NCBI GenBank assembly: GCA_905221605.1
Contig: CAJNDS010002090.1
Coordinates: forward strand, 661,664 to 689,062
Direction of reading: 5' to 3'
From: Symbiodinium natans
Lineage: Eukaryota > Sar > Dinophyceae > Suessiales > Symbiodiniaceae
Length of the DNA: 27,399 nucleotides
In this document: positions 1-10,300 of the stretch, piece by piece
Layout: each line of letters begins with the position of its first letter
How positions within the stretch are numbered: the stretch's first letter is position 1
Program-made: the position numbers and the translations under genes
Notes under the pieces: model-generated
The model's input: the letters and a program-made list of their open reading frames with translations, nothing else
Database searches by the model: none
What the model was told of the DNA's origin: nothing

Positions 1-1383
1 CCAACAACGACAAGAACTGGCTGCGGGTCAACGCGGAAGCTGTGACTTCAGCTTCAGCCTTGCCATCGGGCAGCATGATCTTCGAGCATCGCCTGGCTCC
101 CAAATATGCAAGAGCTCTTGGGACAACTAGCTGCCCAATTTCCAGAAGATGTCTTGAGAGCTACTAGGCTGCTCCGGGAATCAGAACGATTCATCTTCCA
201 GGATGAAAGGCATAGGGACGGAGATAAAGACAGACAATAGAGATAGAGAAATAGAGAGAGAAAGGAAATAGAGTCAGAACACACGCACACACACACACAG
301 AGACACTACCAGCCCATATAAGCCTTTCAAGGATTCTTTTTTTGCGCCCAAGAAACTTCACGAGCATCTCGGGAGCGCCCTTGGCGAAGAGAACGTTGCT
401 GCTAGCAGCGCTGTCGTGCCACAACACGCCTGGGGCTTGTGTTCTTTGCTTTCGGCTATTGTTGGGGTGACCCGGGTGTGTCGGGCCTATAGGGCTTAAG
501 GACAGTAGCAGAGTTCAGCAATTTCTGCTCTCACCAGACTTGCCCGCTGCGGGTGAATGCGATGAGCTCCTGGATGCGCCCAAGTACGATTCAATTGTTG
601 GAAGTGCTGGATGTGGCCCTTTGCTCACGTTCTCTTGCAAGGTGGGTTCGTGCCTCCGGATCTTCCTAGCATCGAGCTTCTACAGCGTGCGTGGTGTACT
701 ACTGGCGAATGAGGGGCAGGTACATCGCCAAACTCGCTCGGTCAATGTGTTCTGAAGTCATGGTGTTCGGGGTTTGGGGAGAGAAGAGGCTCAACGACTT
801 CCTCTGAAGTTTTGAAGCCAAGGTGCTCATTGACTTTCGGTCCCGGCTGAACTCCAGAACTGCCTGCAGCCCATAAGACCCGATTGCTGAACTACATGGC
901 TCAACGGTACATCTACAAGGGGTCAAGTTCTCACCGGCCCAGCCTGGATGGTGCGCTATACATGTGAGAAATCTGTCAGTTAAGATTATGAACGCAGCGC
1001 GGGTCCACGGGCGACAGAAGACTCTGCAGCTCAAAAGCGTGGAGGAATCGTGCACGCCTTCTTCTCCATGCCCTTCTCCCAGTACTGCGAGAAAGCCATA
1101 GCATCTTCCTTTGACCTGGCAACCGCAACGCACTTTAGTAGGTAACTTGTTGAAGACAATGGGCTTTGTTTGCCCAGCGACATGTGCTAGAACGAAAATG
1201 AATGAAAGGTTTTTCAGAGCCAGGCTGATGATCAGCTCGGTCAGCGATGCTCTAGCACGGAGGTCCGGCAGAGAGTTGTCCAAGACACAAGTGCAAATGA
1301 GCCCTGGGTCAAGGTGCCAACAACCCAGGCCCCCGAAGGATACTCGGCCTCTTCTCCTTCTGGAGGCATCTTTGGTTGAGCGC
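1..1383 (-). CDS. Ca2+-ATPase exons 26-30: FSRDRKSMS and KGAPE part of N domain
   Basis: Exon 26 (1383-1357, 27 nt) gives ALNQRCLQK. Exon 27 (1108-1058) gives EDAMAFSQYWEKGMEKK. Exon 28 (863-827) gives AVLEFSRDRKSM. Exon 29 (429-357) gives VLWHDSAASSNVLFAKGAPE and MLV. Exon 30 (92-1) gives RCSKIMLPDGKAEAEVTASA and onward to the window edge. The Phe of EFSRDRK and the Lys of KGAPE are the family's ATP-contact residues, and both are present. Exon 30 stays open to base 1, so its end is not known. Donors are GA, GC, GC and GT. Confidence 0.9.
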
Positions 1384-4300
1384 CTGTCACGGGCTCCCTA
1401 AATTTATCTGCGCCCGCATCCCCCAAGACTATAGGTGCTCTTGAAGGGAGGCGAGGGGAGGGTATCGGGCCATATTTGTGCTCGAACGTATCAAGCACGC
1501 ATAGAAACTGACAGAAATGTTCGTCTGGGCCGTGTGCGTGATTAGGTGCAACCAGGGGCTTATGTACCGAGTTGTCCAGCTTCTCGGACATGCCGTTCTG
1601 AGACTTTTGCAATTGCGTGTACTGAGGAGTTTTATACAAAGAAAAGGCAACCCTCAGGTTTTTGTTCGGGTTCTGGTTGTTAATCCGCCGACCCCGCTGT
1701 TGGGTTGAGCCACCCCCCCCACCCACCCCGCCCCCCCTTCCCCCCCCCCCACGCCCCCCCCACCCCCACCAACCAAAAAACTCCGTTTTTTCTTCTTGTT
1801 CGCTTTTACTCCAACGCAAATTGCGCCCATCACCAAAAAGGTCCGCGCCTGAGACCCCTGCTCCTACGCCCGTATACCCCCCCCCCAGCCGAAGCCCTGA
1901 ACCCCGCCCCCCCTACACACGCAGCCCCCAAAAAAAGGTCCAAGTCCGCGCCATGCATGGTTTCGGAAGCTTTGAAATTCGGCCCTTGCCCTCCCACCCC
2001 CCCCTCCACCCTGGTGACCACGCGCCAACCCAAAGAGACGTCTGCATCCTACTCAGCTGCAGTCTCCCGTCTGCTCAACGTACTGTCTATACATACGTGT
2101 GTATATGTATCTCTACCTACATAATCCCAAACAGCCGGCCGCCCCTTTTGCAGGGTCGGCGGCAGCGGCGTTAGCCCTTAAATCGGGCAGCGCGAGGTCC
2201 CCAAAGGACCGAGCAAATGCGGACCTTTTAGCCCGGGTCGTCCCGGGAATAGCCTTGCTGGCCTCTGGCCTTCTGCGAAGCAGAATTAGGCCGGACGCCA
2301 GTGCCGCCGACCCCCGCGTGCCGCCGGTGAACGGTTTTTTTTTCGTGGTTTTTTGCGTCGCCACGGAGGCCCCCAGAGGGCGCGCATCATGAGCATCAGC
2401 GGGTCCAGCCCGGGACCCCCAGGCGCGCATCAGGAGCATCAGCGGCTCCGGGGCGGGACCCCGGGGGCGCATCAGGAGCATGATGCCCCTCTAAGGGCGG
2501 GTCTCAGCCCGGGGCTAGGAAAAAGGGAGTTTAGGGGCCTTATAAAGTGCTTAGAAACTTTAAGGGGGTGTAGGAGCCTCATATTCTAAGCATTTTGAGG
2601 CCCCTAAACTCCCTTAAAATCTCTAAGCGTTTGAGGCTCCTGAACTCCCTTAATGTTTCTAAGCATTTTCAGGCCCCTAAACTCCCTTCAAATCTCTAAG
2701 CGTTTGAGGCTCCTAGCCTCCCTTAAAGTTTCTAAGCACTTTACAAGGCCCCGAAGCTCCCTTTTTCCTAGCCCCGACCTTAGACACGTCGCTTATGCCC
2801 GCCCTTTGGGGGGCGTCATGCTCCTGATGCGCCCCCGGGGTCCTGCCCCGGGAGCCGCCTGATGCTCCTGATGCGCGCCTGGGGGTCCCGGGCTGGACCC
2901 GCTGATGCTCATGGAAAGGGAGTTTAGGAGCCTCCAACGCTTCGAGAAACCCCAACGCTGTGACGGATCTGCTCGCCCCGCGCTTCTGCCTGCGCTGCCC
3001 GCCCATGGGCGCAGCCCCTTAAAATAAACACGAATACTGATTTTCTGAATTTGCCACGCTTTTGGCAATGCTGTGCAGGGCCTATTCTCCTAGGTTTCTG
3101 AGGAATCTAAACAGTCTTGAAAATAAATGAGCCAAATTTACGTATTTTGAACCTCGATCGAACCCAAAGCCCTAGGGCGCTAACTTCACCCTGAACCCAG
3201 AGGCCATGTCGGAGGGGCTGGCCACTCTTGAACAGAGCCAGCCTTAAAAAGAGTTCAAAGCCATGATGGTGCTTGCGAGTTTGGCCAGTTTCTTTTTTGA
3301 TTGCTAAAGCTCTGTTACAAGGCAATCTGAACATGCTTTCCGCGAGTCGCGAGCGCATGAAAAGAGAAGATGCAAGCTATGAATTGCAGTGCATATTCTA
3401 ACCACTCACAAAATACAATTTAAATCTCGAGCGTGCGATTATAGAGATCAGTTTCCCTGATATCTGCGGCTTCTAAAGGTTTGAATGAAAAGATGCTAGT
3501 GAAAAAAGGATGCTGTAGAAAAGCTTTGAAATCAGACCTGATTAAGAACCGGCGTCAATTCTGAAAGAGTGCCAGATTTCGTGATAAAACTCGATCAAGA
3601 AGGCCCCGAAGAAGCCATTTGCCTCCCCTAGCACTGCAACGTCTCAACCACTATTCCACTATTTGTGAGTATTCCCTTGGTGGACCTGGTCGGGACTGCC
3701 CAGCTTCTCGACTAAGACCCGGATGGCGGCTTCCGTGGGCTCGCCGTTCCGGATGAACTTCTCCTCACGGAAAACAGCCCCCACTTTTAAGTAGATGCTC
3801 TCCGCTCCGAGCACCCTGAGCAGACGAATCCCTTTTCTTTAGCTGAACCTCCTCCTCCCCTAAGGCACGGGTGACAAAAGAGCTACATATGTGGAGTAGG
3901 AAGGTCCCCCCCGAAGTTCAGGGGGCGCACCACGTGTGAGAAAAAGGCCCCCCCTGATGCTCCAGTGTTACTTATGCCCGGCTCCTCATCATCCACTAGC
4001 AGCCTCGACTCGTTGCACAGGCAGCCGATCCTCAATAAGATGCAGGTTGCACATGGTTGCATCTATCCTCTTATTTTGTCTTGAAGGCGTGCTCGGAGTG
4101 CAGAGTGTAGAGATGTGTGGAGTAAGGACAGTGACAGTATGGGTCAGAGGTGGTCATGGCTCTAAGGCTAGTATATCATCCAGTGACCCTCTGGCTGCAG
4201 GGTGCGCCGTGCCAACCCACTGAATCTCTCAGGCTGCTGCTTGGCCAATGTCTTGATGGCCTCGCTCTTGCCCCAGTCGATGTCGAGCTTCGCAACCCGG

Positions 4301-7300
4301 CCCACGGGCATGTAGTTGTGGCCTCACATGATCGCTGTCCAAAAGTTGAAGCTCAAGCCCCAGCCTCTTGAAACTTTGTGGTTGTATGCCCTCACGCTCG
4401 ACACTCCACCCCACCCCCCACCCGCCCCCCAAAAAAGAAAAGGAAAAGCCATGACCGTGATGCACCCCACTTCAGGCCAAGACCTTCGACGTCGTAGTCC
4501 TGAAACAAAGGGTCGCGATGAGACACACATGGACAAGTTGTGCTTGGGTCTGTACTACGCGACCCCAGTTCATTCCAGACGGATGCCATATAGAAGCAAT
4601 ACATTGTCACGTATAGCGGTGCGTCTCTTGCGGTGCTTTGGGTCGTTGGAAGTTTAAGCGCATTCCGATGCCTGCAGTGGCTTTGCTCAGCTCGACTCAC
4701 ATTGAAGCCAGAAGCGGTCGCAAGCCAAAACCTCGAAATTGCAGCGCTTTGTCCTTCAGACCATCGCCGTCGGGCAGCGCCAGCTTCACCACGCACATCT
4801 CCTGGATTCGCAGCACAGCGGGAGGATTCAAAGGAGAGTTAGGACTTGAGAGCAACCCATGCTCAACCATCAACTGTCCAGTCGTGTCTATGTGGTCAGC
4901 CGTGCTGGCGTGATCCAGAACAATTTACAGATTCATACACAAATACACATCTAAACAGAGTTTTCTGAAGTTTCGGAGCCGACTGACAAAGGGCCCATTA
5001 ACTTCGCGGAGTGTATGGGGGGTGTACTCAGTATCGCAACGACAGGGGCTTGAAAGCTGTGTTCAGGAGCTCTAAAGCTCTAAAGCTAAGGCATCGCAGG
5101 TTCCTAACTCATGTCGATGCCATCCGGGTCGTCCGTGAAATTCCGTGAACTTAACATGCTGCTAACATGGATCACCTAAAAGCCCCTTAAAACCAGGTGC
5201 TAATTAATCTCTGCAGACCCAGCTTCGTTGGTTGTCAGTGTTCCGGTTTTGTCCGAGCAGATCACAGTAGTGCAGCCTCAGCTCGGAGGGGTTGCGCTCT
5301 AGATTCCTAGATCTGTTACGAGGACCCGGCCCAGTGTTTCCACGGACGGCAGCTTTCGGACGATGGCGTTGCGCTTGGCCATTTGCCTCAGACGGGAGGA
5401 GGCCAAGAGCGATCTAGGCTTCGGATTGGATTTAGGCCTAAAGGGCGGACAAGCTCCTCAGAATCACCTGTCGTCCCAAACCTATATAGATCGGACAAAA
5501 ACCTCTGCATGTCTCTGCAGTGGTGGTGGCCCTTGGCCAAGGACATGCGATTGCTCCAAGCCACCGTGTGCCCAAAGCTAAGCAAGTGGTGATCACCGCC
5601 GGAAGCCCTGCATGCATGTGCAGCCTTTTGAGCTGACAATGGTCGAAAGCTGGGAACGGATTGTGCGGGTTCAGGGCCACAAGCGGAAATAGAGAGATGC
5701 GCTATTGTCGTTTGGGATTCGGAGTTGCGTGTATTGCGTTGTATTGTATTGTGTTGCGTAGCGCTGCGTCGTGTGTGTGTGTGTGTGTGTCTGCGTGTGT
5801 GCGCGTGCGCGCCGTGCGCGCGTGCGCGCGTGTGCGCGTGTGCGCGTGTGGGCGTGTGTGCGTGTGTGCGTGTGTGTGTGCGCGCGACAGTAGCGAGTTC
5901 GGTCCGTGAAGTAGAGGCGGCAGGGAATCACTCTCCGGTATCTTTCGCCGGATGACGCACCCGCCAGAGTTTGCATGAGTTTACCTGCGATGTCTTCAGA
6001 GCAAACGCATGGGTACATTGTACATGGTGCCTTCGTTGTGCACCTCGTCCAAGTTATCTAACGCTGCACCCTGGTGGATCTACATGTGCCTCGGAGAGGA
6101 GAGCCTGGGTTAGAAGTGCCTTCCTTGGGTCTGGTTGGATGTCAACTGTTGCGCGCGCTCGTATGTGTGTGTGTGTGTGTGTGTGTGCGCGACAGAGCGC
6201 TTGCATGCACGGGCGTGCGTGCGTGCGTCCCATCTCGAGAGAAAACCCTCATGATGCGCCACGGAGCTCCCCCCCCCGCACAGGGACTCCTTCCGGGATG
6301 GCAGCCACTGCCAGGGCCACTGCAATTTTGAAGTAGTAGATGCACCTAACAACACCCCAAGGACTCAGGCTTCCTTGGCTTTCCTTGGCTTTTCCGTGGC
6401 TTTACGTACTCTTACCTATGTTCTGGCTTGAAGCTTCATCTTGCAAGACCTGGAAAGTGGACCGAAAGTATTGGGGTTCAGAAGCTGACCGTCTCAGCTT
6501 TAAACTTTCGAGGTGGGAGTGGGGCAGGCTTCTGTGTTTGGAAGCGCAGGTCCAGAGCACTCACATGATGGTTTACATAAACTGATTTGGAGCAAAGGAC
6601 CCCTTGATCACGGAGCCGTGCACAGGATCGAAGAAGTGCCTCGGCCAAAGGGGCTTTCATCGCTCACACGGATAAACCAGGTGAGACAGATTGGGTTTCT
6701 GGGGTTCGTCGTATGTGTCTCTGGTCTGTTGTACAAATCCAGGAGACTTGGACACAAGTAGCCGCGAGCTGACGGCATCTTCTTTTAGCTCATTCCCAGC
6801 CCAATGTGTAAAACTGCGGGCGTGCAGGGTGTCCATGGCTTCTCCTGGCTGTAGGGCTTACTGTCCAAGCTGCTTGTAGTTGATAACCCACACCAGCAGG
6901 CAAATGATGCCAATCATCTTGGCCAGCAGGTTTCCGAACTCCTTGGCATGCGCTACCCCCTTCCATCTTCATCTAAATCTTCGAATGCTTGTCGGATCCT
7001 GTACTGAGCCCAAGATCAAAATTGAGCGCTTCTAGCCCTGACACCGAAGCAAAAGAAGATCCAAGCTTCATCGAGCTTTTCCTGCAGCGGCGTTTGCTCC
7101 TCCTCCTCGCCGGCCTTGGTCACGGCTGCCTGCAAGGATGGAAAAACTGAAGGCCTCTATTACCCGTTTCCTGGTGGGAGCAGTTTTGTGCGGGCTCGTT
7201 CGTCTTCCACTCGCATGCCTGGGGTACCTTCCCATGTGCGGATGTCAGACGTAAAAGATTTAGAGAGTCAAAGGGACTGCAGACTTGAGGTTTAGAATCA

Positions 7301-10300
7301 TTGCGTACAAACTACAACTTCAGCCGTCTATCTCCAGCCTGAATGATGCCGATTTCGGTGCTCATCCCTGTCGCTACGACGATCGCCACGCAGGCACCGT
7401 TAGAAATCGTAGTCGAGGAGAAGAGTAGGTTGCTCTTCTCCTGGCTTTTGAAAGACGGACTGCCTAGCCGAGTGGCTAGTCGAATCATGCTGATGAACAC
7501 CAGAATGAAGTCCATGATGGAAGTTTGAGTTTCTTTGAATCGATCCCTCCTGTTTTGCAACCTGGTAACCTGCTTTGAAAGGCTTCAGGTAGGAATGGCT
7601 GTTGAGGGTACATGAGCATAAGCTTCAAGACGCTATTTTATGCAGGTGTTGGCCTGTCCTGGATGACGCAGTCCTTCTCCTTGGACTTTGGCAGAGGTTC
7701 GCTTTCCTGGGCGAAGCTGTTTAGCCGATATCTGTTGCTGCGATCCTTTTTGCCGAGTTTTGCTGTCAAAGCGTAGCACATGCAAGAGCGTGTGGGCTAC
7801 ACATCGATCGTAGACAACTTCGCACGAACAGGAAGAAATCAAAGCGTAGCCTGAGTGTGCCGAAAGGTTCAATACAAAAGCCGTCCATCCGACCCCAGCC
7901 CCCGTCTAAAGTCTACGAGCATGGCAAGGCTGAGAGTCCCTTTCAAACCTACAGTGGGCCAAAGAAAGACCTTGCCGGCAACTTGGCATCCCTGCCTTGG
8001 AAACGCTCTGGGACTCACCCGTGAGCTGAGACTGTTCGATCTTGATCCTCATTGGGAGGATCTCAGGCTTCGGTTGCTGCAGGAAGTTGACAGACATCAC
8101 CCACTGGCAGAAACCCCAAGGTAACAGCCTAAAGATAAAGATAGTGGTGCACTGGGGCCGCCACGTTGTGGTTTTGAGCCGCATGACTCGGGCATCAGCC
8201 GGCACCTGCCCAGGATATGTACACACAAGCATACCCCTCATTGAACTCTCTCTCTCTCTCTCTCTACCTCTCTCTCTCTCTCTCCCGCACGCATGGCCCC
8301 CTCTCTCTCTCTCTCTCTAAATAACAAGTACAGTACGTATGTTGGATGGTAGGTCCCACATGCAGACAGAAACTGCCCAAAACATCAAACATCTTCAAAG
8401 AAGGGGAGCAGGGGCACTGCACATCCACGCCTTGTCCCCGACCTTAACCTCCAAAATGTCGCCAGGGACGACGTCTTCTGCATCGATGGTCGTCTGAGAT
8501 GGTGTGAAAAGGAGCGGAACCCCCAACGGCTCCACCACGCTCCACCTAATCCGCCGACCCCAATGGGGGGGGCAGTGCCCGTGCATCCTTTGTCTTCCTC
8601 CGTCCGACCTCTCCGACCCTTCTCTCGGTGTCCCCACCCTCCAGCCCTAGCCATCCACATGCTACTTTTAAAGGAGTCCCCCCCTCGCCGCACCCTTCCA
8701 AGCTTGCGCCGCTTTTCGAACTTGCGTTGAGGGGGTTCACTGCAGCATCCCCAAGTGAAATACGTCTTTGGTTACCGTCATGGAGGCCTGGCAGCCAAAC
8801 CCCCCCCCCCCGTTAGCGCAGCATCAGCGGGAACAGCTGGGGTAGGAGGGTGGCTTGAGGAAGCCTCCGATGGCGGCGCATCCTTAACGTGCGCTCGTGT
8901 TTATATTTCTTTGTGTGTTAAGGTACGTTGAAAACATTGTCTTTGGTGTTCATGCTTTTGCGTTGTCATGTGTCGTCGTCGTTGTCGTCGTTGCCGTTGC
9001 TGTTGTTGGTTGTGTTGGTGGTGGTGGTGGTGGTGCTGCTGCTGCTTCCCCAGAAAGAGCAAAAACTATAAGTTCCTGCCGCTTTGGGGTGACCGAGTGT
9101 TGGCGACAGGCCTGTTAGAAAAGAATCCAATTGGCTATGGTCGGAATCCCGGGAGCCAGCTTAAAGTTGGCAATTTGTTGAAGTCTGAGGACAATGTATG
9201 AATAGGGACCCCTGGCTGCGAGACATTTACTGTTTCTCCAAGCCTGCCTGAGTCCCAAACCCACTCTGACACCCTCCTTGAGCATTGCAATAGCTCACAC
9301 GTTACCCGACATAAGCCCTGAGCATCATCCATGGCCCCAAACACTGTTTCCCCAGCCAGCCCTGAAGCACATTCCTGTTCCTTGCTTCTGATTGATCTGG
9401 GGCTGGATGCTTGCCAAGCTTCCCAGTTTCCATCTCGGAGCACAAAAGCGCATTCCGGTGCTAACCTCAGTGCTTTCCTGTTGGATCTCTTTTAGATCCT
9501 ACAGCACCACCACGCTGGTTGCAATCGCAACTCGCGCTGCAAAACTGCAGAACCGACTTTAAAAAATGTGAAAACGTCGATTCTGAGAGTGGTGCTTCGC
9601 AGATCCATTACATCTGTGAGCCGAGACGCTTCTTCAGCGCGTCCAAAGCTTTTTCGGCCTTGGAGTCCTTCCGAGGCAGCGCCGTGCAGGTTAAGCGGCT
9701 CTATCGTTGCACCTAATCAATCAGCCGCCCCGAAGCCGAGGGATCACTGAAGGTCAAGAGTCAAGAGGGTTTAAAAGGCCCTCGGCATCCCTCCGTACCT
9801 AACTTGCCAATCTAGTCGTACAGAGTGGCTGGCTGGCGGAAAATCACCTCAGCCACTAGCTATTGCAGAAGCAAAGAGTCCTGCCAAATCGCGATAATTG
9901 CATTGAGAACGAGAATCGTAAGAATCACGAACGGCTCCACGTACGCCTGCCAGGATGCCCGCGTGCTGATGCATCAGACACGCGTTGTCTAAGTTGTGGC
10001 TAGTTTGATTCCTGCACGCCGAACTATCCAAGGCAGCTCCGCGAAGCTTCCAAAGCAAATTCGGAATTCGCAATTCGTTTTATGGCTTTGCGCTTGTGAG
10101 CCATGGCCTTAAGACCCTCTTCTTGAGACTTCTCATCGAAGAAGGCCAAGAGGAAGGAAATCATTGCCTCAACCAAGAGCATGGTCGATAAAAGGTTGGA
10201 ATGACTTTCTGCGAGCCCACTCACCCTAAGTCCTGAGCTCACCCTACGTCCATGAAGGCTGAACCCGAAAGACATCTCAACGTCCATGCGACTGCAGGGC

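Larger units (their letters stand above)
1384..3685 (-). other. Large ATPase intron 25 (2.3 kb)
   Basis: The longest intron of the ATPase gene lies between the exons ending PDQ and beginning ALNQ. Its donor is CAG|GTCC and its acceptor GACAG|GCG. It holds a C-rich tract at 1710-1772, a foldback element at 2388-2913 with flanking related sequence to about 2950, and otherwise no recognisable coding sequence on either strand. Open frames over the C-rich part are Pro/Gly-only artefacts of base composition. Confidence 0.75.

Noticed and set aside
699-1283. 194-codon minus-strand open frame containing EFSRDRKSMST
   Set aside because: Only 827-863 is real coding sequence in that frame. The next exon (VLWHDS) and the preceding one (EDAMAFSQYW) require splicing out of the rest.
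1662-2174. Pro-rich plus-strand and Gly-rich minus-strand open frames
   Set aside because: Products of the C-rich tract at 1710-1772; no family signal, inside an intron.
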